Virus record (IMG/VR): IMGVR_UViG_3300011114_000773
Span: 44,298 to 108,297 of that record
Source: a virus
Length of the DNA: 64,000 nucleotides
Strand: one strand, 5' to 3'
The notes beneath the pieces were generated by a model that was not told the DNA's origin, searched no databases, and was given only the letters and a program-made list of their open reading frames with translations. How positions within the stretch are numbered: position 1 is the first letter of the stretch; the number at the start of each line of letters is the position of its first letter. This document shows, piece by piece, positions 26,440 through 36,445 of this stretch. The translations under genes were made by a program, and so were the position numbers.

Positions 26440-27499
26440 TTATGTGGCTATACGTCGGATTGTAAAGGATAGAACCTGCTTGTCTGACTTTAGGGGTAGG
26501 ATATGTCGCTGGGTTTGTCACAATCAGCGGCATACAGTCGTTTACTGGCTCCCTGTTCTTGTTGTCGAAATTCATGTCTTCAAGAAAGCAGCAGTTAAAC
26601 ATCGCTGATGAGTCTGGATATCCTTTCCAGAAGTAGTCTCTTAAGACATTCGCTCGATTTGTATAGGAGTCGAGAAGTATCGAGTCTATTTTTGCTAGTA
26701 AAGCCGGGTCAGACTGCCTCCAAAATACCTCAAAAGTTTCTTTATTGAGTCCAACAGCGAACTGCTTATTTGAGACGAAAGCGGGGACCGGGGCGACGGT
26801 TGGATTGCCTGCGTTATTTTTAATTGCGTAGGTAGGTGCCCATTGAAGCGCAGAAGAGGACGATACTAAATTCCCATTTATTTTGAACGTCCTAGAGGCG
26901 TCATGCGGATAGAGAGGAAGTATCGCGACGTTAGCATATTTGGACGGAGATGCAGATATTGAGGCAGCCCCGGCTGGGTCAGAACTTAAAAAGGAAGTGT
27001 TGTAGGTGTTAGTAGCTGGCACCGCTGTCGAAGACATTTGCGACGAGTCGAATTCAGAGCTAAAAAAGGAATCATAAAAAAAATGAGGAGAACTTAGCTT
27101 TTTTACTTTAATCCTCTCTCCAATAGTATATGGCCTATTAATCTGCGGTATATTATCCCAAGAATATGCTCCGGGAATTCCCTGATTCACATTGCCTAAA
27201 GTATCGACGCGGCGCTGGTCAGCGATATTAATCTGAGGCCCAGAATCGACGCTAATCCACAAATGAGTAGGCCTTTGTACCAAATAGAACATTTGCGACC
27301 AATGGCTTACCGTAGGCATTCTGCTGGAAGGCTCAATCATTACTATTAAAAATCGACTTAATATGTCGAAATAGAATGAGTTGGTAATGCCTACGTCCCC
27401 ATAATTGGCTACGACCCTTGCGGACCAAGTTTCTCCTTCCTTGGACAAATCTTGCGGCTTCTTAAGTCGCTGCGATATTGCTTTAATTGTATTAGCCAT
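26429..27499 (-). CDS. putative tail/baseplate protein
   Basis: 356-aa protein, not recognised. The N-terminus is basic and helical (ANTIKAISQRLKKPQDLSKE), followed by strands and Ser/Pro/Asn-rich loops (SSEFDSSQMSSTAVPATNTY). The final third has a helix-rich segment (QSDPALLAKIDSILLDSYTN) and two adjacent cysteines (FNCCFLED). It is the most downstream member of the structural gene run and overlaps the end of the plus-strand annealing gene by 11 bases tail to tail. It abuts the 630-aa gene, which supports co-expression with baseplate proteins. Confidence 0.55.
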   Translation of the reverse strand: MANTIKAISQRLKKPQDLSKEGETWSARVVANYGDVGITNSFYFDILSRFLIVMIEPSSRMPTVSHWSQMFYLVQRPTHLWISVDSGPQINIADQRRVDTLGNVNQGIPGAYSWDNIPQINRPYTIGERIKVKKLSSPHFFYDSFFSSEFDSSQMSSTAVPATNTYNTSFLSSDPAGAASISASPSKYANVAILPLYPHDASRTFKINGNLVSSSSALQWAPTYAIKNNAGNPTVAPVPAFVSNKQFAVGLNKETFEVFWRQSDPALLAKIDSILLDSYTNRANVLRDYFWKGYPDSSAMFNCCFLEDMNFDNKNREPVNDCMPLIVTNPATYPTPKVRQAGSILYNPTYSHITTT

Positions 27500-27500
27500 A

Positions 27501-29393
27501 TTAATATTGGAAATGATAGCCGCTTACGCCGGTTATATTTAATGATATTACACCTGAGCTAATAAATATCCTATGGTATCCTGTTCCTGTGGAGTAAGTC
27601 GTTAATCCCGAGATGAATGACCCTCCAGAACCCCCAAACGTACCCACCGCAGTAATAGCAATAGACGGACTAATACTAAAAGAAGAAGGAGACAGATGCG
27701 CTGCTATTACAATTCCCCCAGCGCTCGCTGGAAGAGATACCGTCCCATAATAGCCAGTTGTTCCGCCATAATACGGAAGACTTATCGGAGTCAAATTGGC
27801 TCCCAAATGACCAGTCTGAATAGCCCAATTTCCAGTAAAAGAATATGTATTTGCTTGCTTATTAAAGGACGTAGTACCGGAGGCATTAAATCCAGAGTCC
27901 AACGATATTCCAGCATATATATCAGATGGATTTCTCACAATTTTTAGAGAAGGTATGTAACCGATATTGCCACTATCGTATCCAGAACCAGCATTTCCAA
28001 TCCATAATCCTGTATAAGATATTCCAGTAGCGTTTGCCCCACTAATATGCTTCACGGAACTACTAGCCATAAGTTCTCCATGAAAATAACCAGCGTCTAG
28101 CTTCCTAAGCCCAGCGCCAGAGAAAGGGTTATATATGTACTGGCTTCCGCTCTCCAGCGGAACGTCAATACAACCCGCTGGCTTAAGAAGACTTATGCTT
28201 GGATTGTAGTTATATCCAGTCCCCGGAGTGGCAACCGAAAATCCCGTAATGGTATAGAAATTTCTTGAACCATAAAGGGAGATTCTGACAGGCTTCAGTA
28301 GGGCAGAGCCAGAGCCGCTAACTCCAAGTCCATCCAAGGCTAAGAAATTAGCTGGAATCGTATTGCCGCATTGCACCGAAAATAAATTTCCAGCAGCAAA
28401 AGCCGTTCCTGTCACATGACCATAATCTAGGAACTCTGCGGTGGCAGGACGAGAGTAAAACCCCGAATTCTGCATAGAAAAACCCGTCAAGAATTTACCG
28501 GTATAAATAACATTGTCAGATGCCCCATTGGGAGCCACCTGTAGAGAAAAGGTTTTTGACTGAGATTCGGCCTTGCTATCAATTGCTGAATATTGCAACA
28601 CTTGTATAGACAAACCTGATGCCCCCGGATTATAAATAAACTGATTAGGAAGACCCGAGCCTACGAATGGATGAGATATCCCCTGAGAGTCTCCGTTAAA
28701 TATCATGTCGTAATGTTTTCCAGTCAACGATTCCTGACGATTGATTTGGACAGTCCTCTCAATTAATCCAAACGACGTATCTAGCCTAAACTTCACGTCG
28801 AGAACTCCTCCTCTGGAACTCCCATCTATCTTTGGTAGCGAAAAATTCATTGGCGTAGATGCCAGCGTCTTTCCGGTTATGCTCTTATCAAAAGCGATAG
28901 GGCTATTATTTAAAAAAGAGTAGTCTGTAGAAAACACTCGAAGACCAGCGTCTGAGTTGTTCACTATCTGTCCAGTTATAGGTAGATTCGCCGGATAAGA
29001 ACTAGCCAAAAGGACTTCTATAGACTCTCCTGTTATGCCGATGCTTAATTTTGAAGATAGTTCAACTCCGGTAGTCGATATATTAAATTGGCTAATTTGG
29101 GATGGAATTTTATTTGACTGTCTAATCAGTTCATTATTGATAAAATATCTATATTTAAAATTATCTATGTCCCCAGAAATGGAAAATCCTTCGTTGGGGT
29201 TGTATCCATATACTAGTTTCCCATTAGGGTCATATATTTCTCCAGACCGAAAAGTAAAGGCGAAATTTCCATCTACTCCAGAAAATCCAACAGTAGCCAC
29301 GCCAGTAGTATTAGAAAGAGACAATTCGTCTAATAGGAATGACCAACCCGAAACCAGCGGCATCTGTCTAAAATTTGTACCAGAATATTTCAT
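27501..29393 (-). CDS. putative tail fibre/baseplate protein with GxGY repeats
   Basis: 630-aa beta-rich protein. Three segments of the type common in phage fibre proteins are visible in the second half: VATPGTGYNYNPSISLL, IGNAGSGYDSGNIGYIPSLK and TYSTGTGYHRIFI. These G-x-GY-x-x-x-P repeats normally form short beta-hairpin or Ig-like units. The composition (Gly, Ser, Asn, Tyr) matches the neighbouring tail proteins. It overlaps the 1147-aa gene by four bases (ATGA) and is one base from the downstream gene, so it is part of a tightly packed operon. A receptor-facing role is inferred. Confidence 0.55.
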   Translation of the reverse strand: MKYSGTNFRQMPLVSGWSFLLDELSLSNTTGVATVGFSGVDGNFAFTFRSGEIYDPNGKLVYGYNPNEGFSISGDIDNFKYRYFINNELIRQSNKIPSQISQFNISTTGVELSSKLSIGITGESIEVLLASSYPANLPITGQIVNNSDAGLRVFSTDYSFLNNSPIAFDKSITGKTLASTPMNFSLPKIDGSSRGGVLDVKFRLDTSFGLIERTVQINRQESLTGKHYDMIFNGDSQGISHPFVGSGLPNQFIYNPGASGLSIQVLQYSAIDSKAESQSKTFSLQVAPNGASDNVIYTGKFLTGFSMQNSGFYSRPATAEFLDYGHVTGTAFAAGNLFSVQCGNTIPANFLALDGLGVSGSGSALLKPVRISLYGSRNFYTITGFSVATPGTGYNYNPSISLLKPAGCIDVPLESGSQYIYNPFSGAGLRKLDAGYFHGELMASSSVKHISGANATGISYTGLWIGNAGSGYDSGNIGYIPSLKIVRNPSDIYAGISLDSGFNASGTTSFNKQANTYSFTGNWAIQTGHLGANLTPISLPYYGGTTGYYGTVSLPASAGGIVIAAHLSPSSFSISPSIAITAVGTFGGSGGSFISGLTTYSTGTGYHRIFISSGVISLNITGVSGYHFQY

Positions 29394-32300
29394 TTCTTGA
29401 GGCGAGATGTTATTTTATTGAGGATTGTCTCCTGCTTTGCTAGGGTTTTCGGCTTGCTTCTGAACTCTAATTGAGTTGACATTCCGGCCTCGCCCATCGC
29501 CATAGAGAAGCTCGTTAGTCCCATTTTTGGGTCTATGATAGGAGAAATTCTAGCCGTAGGGCCAGTTATCGTCATATTTATAGACTGAGATGCGCCCGTG
29601 CTCTGATAGTTGTTAAGCCCAGAGATTACATCGTGATAAGCCTTGACAGTGATAACAGAGTTCATATTCGCTCCAGTAATCAAAGAAGTATAAACCAAAA
29701 ATTGATTATCCAGACCGTTAAGGAATGGGTCAATGTCTGGATTTATTTCGTTATTTATGACTTTGACTCCAGCCGTAGGATTCCAGTCTAGGGTAGGCTC
29801 GCCATGAATCTCTACAGTTTTTGGGTGTCTAGTCTCAGTAGAGACGGTAGTTTTCATTAATCCGTAGTAGAGCTGGCCGCTTTCGTCATAAGTTCCTCGC
29901 CCACCGATTCCATACTGAGTGTTTATTGGATAGATGATACTAGTAGCCCTTGTCGCCATCGGATAGATAGACAAAGCTTCGATGTCTGTCAAGTCTTCTA
30001 TATAATAATCACCATTTGTATCTGTTGGCACCAATCCAGCGGAGTTTATAAATGGATTTCTGCTGATTGTTATGTCAAGCCTTCTTGAGTTATTTCCGCT
30101 GATATAGGATGGGTGGAACCCAACACGATAATGACCAGTAGGATTTACGTCGCAATAGTATTTGGCCAATATTCCGCTACCTTGCTGAACATCGCAAAGA
30201 TTTTTGGGGTCGAACAATGCGCGGGCAGCAATTCCGCTAGAAGCTAATCCCTTTCTGCACAGTTCGTCACCGATACTAACATCACAAACACTCGGAATTT
30301 TTTCCTTACGTATTCTTTTTTGTTCTTCAATAACGTCCAGATTGTATTTTCTTAACATTTGAGGGTTATTCGTCAAATGACACGCATCGGAAAAGCCGAA
30401 GAACCCATTTGGGTGTCCTGCATACGTATGCGTAGTAGGATAGCATGTGATAGGAACGATAAGAAACTGCATCTTCTTACACATTTGGTGCTTTTGTCCT
30501 TGGAAATCAAAATAACTTGTAGATATCTGGTCTGCCCCAAGTTGGTTATTGATAGACAGCGATTCTAGTATTGGGCGAAAATCATCAAAAAGTTCATTTA
30601 CTGTGTCGCTGATACTTGGCGCAAAAAATGACATATCCCACGTTTGCTTTACGGTGGCATATAGATTCGTTAGGCTTTCATTTACGTTCGGAATATTATT
30701 ATATTGCTGGCAACGCGTATCATCGAATTCAATTTGAGAGTCGAATACCTCTTGAGTCGTCCCCCAAAGATTGTCAACTTCAGTAAAATATGAACCGGTA
30801 TATCTAACGCCTGTATATCTGTTCTCGAAAACCAAGAGGTTTTTGAATGGCGCATCTTGTATCAGCGGATATTGTTTGGCAGATGGCTCATATTCGTGCG
30901 AATAGGTCGTCCTTTTAATTCCCTTTTCTCCATAAGATAGCCCAGCGCTCGGACTTAGGTTATAAAACAGGTCATCAACTGTGTAAGGAGTTTCGATAGT
31001 CGTCCCCTGAGTTAGAAGAGCATACTTATACATCGACTCAGAACAGCCCTTTTCCCAATCGGAAATCGCCTGTCTTTCCTCTGGATAATAGTAGCCGATA
31101 AAAACCTCAAAGTGAGACTGGTCTAGGGTATTGCCTTGAACAGCATTTTTGCTTTTTTCAATTACTAATGATTTCAGCTCGCTATCTATGATTCTGGTAA
31201 GAGGATGGAACCCGAGCGTTTTAAAGTGAGCATCAAGATTATCTTTATATATCTGAAATGAAGGCGTCAGGTTAGAGTAAAGAGCGTCTCTATTAGCGTC
31301 TATTGCTGCTAAAGATTGAATAATTCTTCTTCCAATAAAAATCTCTCTTAGAGTCTGGCTGTATTTAGATAGGGCTATTGATACATCTATATCATCGAAA
31401 TTTCTAGCCGTCCAGTTTACAAATCTGAAATCTAACCTATCTGATACTGCGTCTGCATAAGAGAGCGGAGGTCCAGTAGGACAGTTTATAGTGGTCGTCG
31501 TAATTGTAGCTGGCGAGCAAACCTCCCAGTTATAGACATGAGACGGCCCAAAGAAATCTACTCCATACGCATTCGTCCGAAGCGTGACTTGCCTATTGTC
31601 TAAATTAAATTCAATTGGATGCAGCGGCCTATATCCGACGTGTCTTTGTATAGTCTTAGACTCTGATTTCGTCGTGGCTGGACGGACGTTGTACGTAATT
31701 ACAGACTGCTTATAGCTATTATTTAAGGAGAACTCTTCCTTGTAGTCACTCACTGCTGAGTTTTCTGAGAAATCTAGGTATCCTCCAGTCGTAGTATTCG
31801 GGTCGAGAATTCCAGTAATCTTCAAAATATCCACTGGATTACTAATATCCATACCAATAAAACTCTTCCCAGAGGTATAAAAACTCAAAGCATAGTCGGC
31901 GCACCAGTTCTGAAGAACTTCTCTAAGAGTGCCTATGTAATTTTGTTTGTAATATAGCGAGCGGTTAGAGTATCCAGAAGGAAAATCGCCTTTGTAGTCA
32001 ATTCCTCTTATTTTAGTTGACCAAATCAGCTCTGGAAATGAGTACTTCACTTCCGGCAGTGCTCCGCAGTTCTCTTGACTAATGTCCTCTGTCCCAAGAA
32101 TTAGATATCCACCGTTCAAATTGAAATTATCCGCTGGAGCAGAAAATGTAGATGGCGTGGAAAACGCTTTGCCCGACAGCCCATGCCATAAATCAAATAT
32201 GTTAGCGCCCATTCCGCCGTAAGGCATTGTCGCGACGACTGGAGTAAAGTTATCCATAACTCTGCCATTCGCCCCAATATAAGACGCCGTGTCGATAAAC

Positions 32301-32833
32301 CTAGATAATTCTCCAGAATGGATAAAGGAAGAACCCGTAAATTGACAATCTCCACATTTTATTGGAAGAACTCCCGTAGCACTAGCAGAATAGATTTTTT
32401 TATTTCCTTGTCTATTAGTCAGACCGACATAGATTTTGTCCAAAATGATTGAATAATCTTTGAAAACGACAGACAGTACCTTATCTCTAGCCGGAAGAGT
32501 TTTATCATAGGAGAATAGGACAAAACTTTCAAATTTTTTACCGTCAATCTCGATATCGAATAGGCTCTCAACGCCCGCCCGAGAAGTCAGATAGATGTCA
32601 TTTTTATTAATATCAAACGTACCCGGAGTTGGAGAATAATCTGTTCCTCCATCTCCGAGATTAGCCAGCGAAACTTTTATCGTCAAGGTCGTAGGCTCAT
32701 TACTAAATCCTATAGAGCAGTCTATAGAATAAATCCAACCACCAAAGGCATATCCAGTAGGCCACGGTGTTCCAGCAGCAAATCGGTTGCCATGAGGCGT
32801 TATCTTTATCCCATTAAGTATATGTATGGCCAT
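29390..32833 (-). CDS. putative baseplate hub/tail-tip protein
   Basis: 1147-aa protein. The first 150 residues look like the N-terminal domain of tail hub proteins: IYSIDCSIGFSNEPTTLTIK, then FDINKNDIYLTS and LFDIEIDGKKFESFVLFSYD, a pattern of a strand domain describing a coordinate frame as in gp27/gp44-type hubs. A later segment IGTLREVLQNWCADYALSF recalls the hub helix that precedes a second beta domain. The long C-terminal part has extended Tyr/Asn/Pro-rich regions and several cysteines and is unassigned. A TATAAT box (32839-32844, minus strand) ends five bases before the ATG, within the upstream gene's last codons. The hub assignment is tentative. Confidence 0.5.
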   Translation of the reverse strand: MAIHILNGIKITPHGNRFAAGTPWPTGYAFGGWIYSIDCSIGFSNEPTTLTIKVSLANLGDGGTDYSPTPGTFDINKNDIYLTSRAGVESLFDIEIDGKKFESFVLFSYDKTLPARDKVLSVVFKDYSIILDKIYVGLTNRQGNKKIYSASATGVLPIKCGDCQFTGSSFIHSGELSRFIDTASYIGANGRVMDNFTPVVATMPYGGMGANIFDLWHGLSGKAFSTPSTFSAPADNFNLNGGYLILGTEDISQENCGALPEVKYSFPELIWSTKIRGIDYKGDFPSGYSNRSLYYKQNYIGTLREVLQNWCADYALSFYTSGKSFIGMDISNPVDILKITGILDPNTTTGGYLDFSENSAVSDYKEEFSLNNSYKQSVITYNVRPATTKSESKTIQRHVGYRPLHPIEFNLDNRQVTLRTNAYGVDFFGPSHVYNWEVCSPATITTTTINCPTGPPLSYADAVSDRLDFRFVNWTARNFDDIDVSIALSKYSQTLREIFIGRRIIQSLAAIDANRDALYSNLTPSFQIYKDNLDAHFKTLGFHPLTRIIDSELKSLVIEKSKNAVQGNTLDQSHFEVFIGYYYPEERQAISDWEKGCSESMYKYALLTQGTTIETPYTVDDLFYNLSPSAGLSYGEKGIKRTTYSHEYEPSAKQYPLIQDAPFKNLLVFENRYTGVRYTGSYFTEVDNLWGTTQEVFDSQIEFDDTRCQQYNNIPNVNESLTNLYATVKQTWDMSFFAPSISDTVNELFDDFRPILESLSINNQLGADQISTSYFDFQGQKHQMCKKMQFLIVPITCYPTTHTYAGHPNGFFGFSDACHLTNNPQMLRKYNLDVIEEQKRIRKEKIPSVCDVSIGDELCRKGLASSGIAARALFDPKNLCDVQQGSGILAKYYCDVNPTGHYRVGFHPSYISGNNSRRLDITISRNPFINSAGLVPTDTNGDYYIEDLTDIEALSIYPMATRATSIIYPINTQYGIGGRGTYDESGQLYYGLMKTTVSTETRHPKTVEIHGEPTLDWNPTAGVKVINNEINPDIDPFLNGLDNQFLVYTSLITGANMNSVITVKAYHDVISGLNNYQSTGASQSINMTITGPTARISPIIDPKMGLTSFSMAMGEAGMSTQLEFRSKPKTLAKQETILNKITSRLKK

Positions 32834-32834
32834 G

Positions 32835-34730
32835 CTAGATTATATTGTAGTAAGTCGTCTGGTTATTATAGACAATCAGCCCATTAACGGGATAACTATT
32901 TAGGCCGCTGGACGGACTACATGGATAAGTATTCTGATAACTATAGTTTTTTGCCTGTTTTACGCCGTTAATCCAGACCTCTTCAGAAAACCCTGTAATT
33001 AAATATGACGATAACGGAGCATCATTTAAAAATATATGACGGTGGAACTCGGCAGATGAATCTCTCTCTGAAAATACTAGAAGCGGGACTATACTGTCAA
33101 ATACACCAGTAGGAGGAGAGCCATTCGGCCATCCCATAACATTTAAATTACCAGATAGAGATAAGGACGCGGTAAAATCTGGAAGAATATAGCCAGATAG
33201 TGCGACTACCGAAGAAAGTCCAGATATCACTATGGAATAATCATAGCCCTCTGCTAGCTTTTTTCCATTTAAATATAGGTCGTATCCAGACGGAATAAAT
33301 CCCGAGACTCCTGTTATTAGTACTGCTTCTCCAGAAGACATGTACTGAGGTTCTGGTGGCCAATAACTTATCACGCCGCTTTCCTCCGTATCCCATGTAC
33401 CGCTATTTAAAATTATCCTGCTCCGCTCCCATACTCCGCTATATTCCGTCGATATAACCCTGCCAGTAGTTAGATTATAGGCAAATACATCAGTCTGGTC
33501 ATATCCCTGAATAGCATCACCTACGATACGGACTCCGTCAATAGAGTAGTCTATGTTCTCTATATTAAGTATGCCATTTTGCCATAACAGCACTTCTGGA
33601 TAAGAGGACTTATCAAGATTAAAATTATATACTGGAATATTTAACTGGCTTTGGGGACGAGTATAGGAGTAAATTTCAATCAAATATCCAGATGGTATAG
33701 GTTCTGGGAACAGGATAGTTCTTTCGGCAAAGTCTAGTCTGGCTGGATAATTGTATAAGACCTGAGAGATAGACGAGGAAGAATATCCAGTGGACACGAC
33801 CGCAGACGCCGCTGAGATTTTATCTTGGCTAAATACTATACCGCTGATTCCACTTTCATAAGCGAGCGTCGTTACGCCGCCAGTAGGATGTTGAACAGTC
33901 GTCAATTGCGCCTGATATCCCGTAATTCCCGAGACGTTAGCGGTAGAAAAGACAAACGAGCTAACTCCGTAAATAGGATATGAGCCAGTAGTTTCTAGCC
34001 AGTTCAGGCCAGAGCAGGAAAGACATTCCGTAGGAGATTTATTATCCAGTAAGTCTTGAGAAAATAGCGCGAAATTATGAATAGAACCCTTAAAACCAGT
34101 AGTCAGGGAGAGCGCAGAAAATGACCCGCCGATATGCCAGATATCCGATTCTATATGCTCTTGAGTTTGAAACACGTCGTATTTATAAGATTCAAGCTCA
34201 TAGTCGTAAAATCCAACCAGCATTCGCTTGTCGCTATGGGATAGAAATATTGTGTTTCTTTCTGACAGTTCATAACTTGAGGTATGTCTGCGATACGAGC
34301 CATCCTGAGCGGGATACTGTAGAGATAAGCGATTCCCCTGATTAATAGAAAGGTCAAATCCGCTCACTCCTGTCGTATTTGTAGATAGCAGCGTCCGAGA
34401 GAGGGCAGATAGAGAACTATCGCAAAAATTATTTTCAAAGTCAACAATTGCAGTAAAAGAAGAGAAAGGGACGCCGTTAGATATTCTGACTAAGTCGTTT
34501 CCAAGAAATTTCCCGGTTGAGACTTGTGCTAGAGAAGAGCTTCCTGTCTTGACTATGATTCCGGGATATTTACTGACTAAAGGGAATCCACCAAGAACTT
34601 GTTCGCCGCTACTATAAACAGAATTGAACAGGCAATTCCCGGAACTAGCCAAGAAATCATAAAATACCCTTAAATTTCCAGTAACTAGCCCATTTCCAGA
34701 TAGACATCCTATATAATTTCCGATGTTCAC
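32835..34730 (-). CDS. tail fibre-like protein with LamG/concanavalin-like domain
   Basis: 631-aa protein. Residues about 60-240 read as a LamG-type jelly roll: FSSFTAIVDFENNF, RTLLSTNTTGVSGFDLSI, RNTIFLSHSDKRMLVGFYDY and the closing GFKGSIHNFALFSQDLLD, the classic end strand of such domains. These domains often bind glycans. The remaining 380 residues are repeated strand units with SGY, TGV and YPAR-type turns and several SG-V-x-x-P-SGY segments (FPEPIPSGYLIEIYSY, VSGFIPSGYDLYLNGKKLAE). It lies one base from the next gene. A receptor-binding or tail-tip role is inferred. Confidence 0.55.
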   Translation of the reverse strand: MNIGNYIGCLSGNGLVTGNLRVFYDFLASSGNCLFNSVYSSGEQVLGGFPLVSKYPGIIVKTGSSSLAQVSTGKFLGNDLVRISNGVPFSSFTAIVDFENNFCDSSLSALSRTLLSTNTTGVSGFDLSINQGNRLSLQYPAQDGSYRRHTSSYELSERNTIFLSHSDKRMLVGFYDYELESYKYDVFQTQEHIESDIWHIGGSFSALSLTTGFKGSIHNFALFSQDLLDNKSPTECLSCSGLNWLETTGSYPIYGVSSFVFSTANVSGITGYQAQLTTVQHPTGGVTTLAYESGISGIVFSQDKISAASAVVSTGYSSSSISQVLYNYPARLDFAERTILFPEPIPSGYLIEIYSYTRPQSQLNIPVYNFNLDKSSYPEVLLWQNGILNIENIDYSIDGVRIVGDAIQGYDQTDVFAYNLTTGRVISTEYSGVWERSRIILNSGTWDTEESGVISYWPPEPQYMSSGEAVLITGVSGFIPSGYDLYLNGKKLAEGYDYSIVISGLSSVVALSGYILPDFTASLSLSGNLNVMGWPNGSPPTGVFDSIVPLLVFSERDSSAEFHRHIFLNDAPLSSYLITGFSEEVWINGVKQAKNYSYQNTYPCSPSSGLNSYPVNGLIVYNNQTTYYNII

Positions 34731-34732
34731 GA

Positions 34733-36445
34733 CTAAAATCCGAATTGATATCCTGCCGCACGCCGTACGTATCCATTATCCACAAATAATGCTGTTTTGC
34801 TCAATGTAATTCCACTACAGAGGCTAGACTTTACGTAATAAGAACGGTTTACGTTAAAATTAAATACACCAGACCCTTCGGATGAGTCCGTCAAATAGAA
34901 AGAATTGTTTGCATTGGTCCCAGATAATTCTGAGAGAACCCAGTCTTCCACCGACTTAATTCCAGTATAACTTTTAAACTGGCTGATATATATACCTTGG
35001 TCATAAGAATTGCCTACATGCTCTACGGAAGACTCAAGCTGGAGCCTCTCTCTAGTCCTACATTGCAAATCTTGTACAATAAAATGCCCTTCTATATTGA
35101 CGGCTGGAACTGCTTCAAAAAGCCATATCTCAGGCGTCACAGCAGCCTTCCACGACGCTTTACCTATCGAACTGGCATATCCAGACCCATTAGGCAATAA
35201 ACGCGCTCCTAGAGACTTCCAGTGAGAATCGTCAAACTTAGAAGAGAGCTTCAAAACAAGTGGCCGACCGTTGTTTTCTATACCGAAATCTAAAGGTAAC
35301 GGATTTAGAGGATATGTAGATTTAAATGTCCTATACAGGTCCGTCCCTAAAAGAGAATTATAAGCAAACGCCACGAAATGCCCGTAGTCGGTTATTATTT
35401 GCTGTTTTACGCTATTCATTCGAGAAAGACGGTGTGACTCTGGTCCGACTATTTTAAACTCCGACTCCAATGAGTAAGTGCGGATGTCTCTAATTTCATC
35501 CCAGTCCATAGAAACTCGATGATAAAATAGTCCAGATATCATGGAGGATTCTCCAGAGATAAAGGACATTTTAGCGGAAATCGTTGACGCGGATGGATTT
35601 TCTTCGCTACTGAAGTTCGTTAAAATACAATTTCCAGTATTTATGCCATATTTTGAGAGCTTGTCATAGTAATCATAGTCTCTGGCATGAAATCGGACAT
35701 GCTCGATACCACTTTGCTTGTGTGATAAGAAGTCAACGCCCAATTCGAGCGTGATATACTCAGCAGATATATCGTCGGTGATTCCGAGATTCGATACCGT
35801 AACGTACGGCACAGAGGAGCCGGTTTCGTATTTCCATGTTTCGTTTACGCTATAGCTCGCGTCCAATCGGTTAACCGATTCAGAAACCGATACTAATACT
35901 GGAACACCCTGACTAATAAAAATAGGCGAAACGGCCTGAACCGGATTAGAGCCGGTTAAATGAGAGACGAAGTTTATGGCATTGTCTATAGCGTCTGCGC
36001 TTGTCGTTTTTAGTCCCTTAGCACTAATTTTTCTATTTATCCCTACCGTTCCATCTTTATTATCAGAGTAAGAGTATTCGTTAGATATGTCAATCACGCC
36101 GCTGGGTACGTCGTAAGACTTAAGCGTTACGGTATAGGGAATCCCTTGATTAGTCCCCGTATAAAACGGATTAGAACTAATTGAAATAGTCTCTAAAATA
36201 CAGTTATTTGCGACATAGAAACTGGCATCACCGTCACTCTCTATATTTAAAGTCCTAAACCCTGTCGCAAAAATAGCGCATATACCGCTTATTAAGGCCT
36301 GTCCAGATATTCCAGTTAAGAATCCATGCAGTTCGATATTATGCACGGCTCCCCATCTCCTACCCATATCAATAGGCTCTAAAGACCTACTGACATAAGG
36401 AGGGGGAGAAATCTCTCGGCCATCATATTTAACTACTGTTGACAT
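34733..36445 (-). CDS. tail/baseplate protein, paralogue of the next gene upstream
   Basis: 570-aa beta-rich structural protein. It aligns by eye with the 579-aa gene next to it in several places. Examples are an N-terminal strand HNIELHGFLTG (YDIELTGRRDL in the neighbour), VTLKSYDVPSG (VSIETYKSDQ) and YSDNKDGTVGINRKISAKG (YDQDGFFKIDERIKVAG), followed in both by a helix with a central alanine and a GS turn. This suggests an ancient duplication of a tail tip or baseplate wedge-type component. Start and stop are packed within one or two bases of both neighbours. Confidence 0.55.
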   Translation of the reverse strand: MSTVVKYDGREISPPPYVSRSLEPIDMGRRWGAVHNIELHGFLTGISGQALISGICAIFATGFRTLNIESDGDASFYVANNCILETISISSNPFYTGTNQGIPYTVTLKSYDVPSGVIDISNEYSYSDNKDGTVGINRKISAKGLKTTSADAIDNAINFVSHLTGSNPVQAVSPIFISQGVPVLVSVSESVNRLDASYSVNETWKYETGSSVPYVTVSNLGITDDISAEYITLELGVDFLSHKQSGIEHVRFHARDYDYYDKLSKYGINTGNCILTNFSSEENPSASTISAKMSFISGESSMISGLFYHRVSMDWDEIRDIRTYSLESEFKIVGPESHRLSRMNSVKQQIITDYGHFVAFAYNSLLGTDLYRTFKSTYPLNPLPLDFGIENNGRPLVLKLSSKFDDSHWKSLGARLLPNGSGYASSIGKASWKAAVTPEIWLFEAVPAVNIEGHFIVQDLQCRTRERLQLESSVEHVGNSYDQGIYISQFKSYTGIKSVEDWVLSELSGTNANNSFYLTDSSEGSGVFNFNVNRSYYVKSSLCSGITLSKTALFVDNGYVRRAAGYQFGF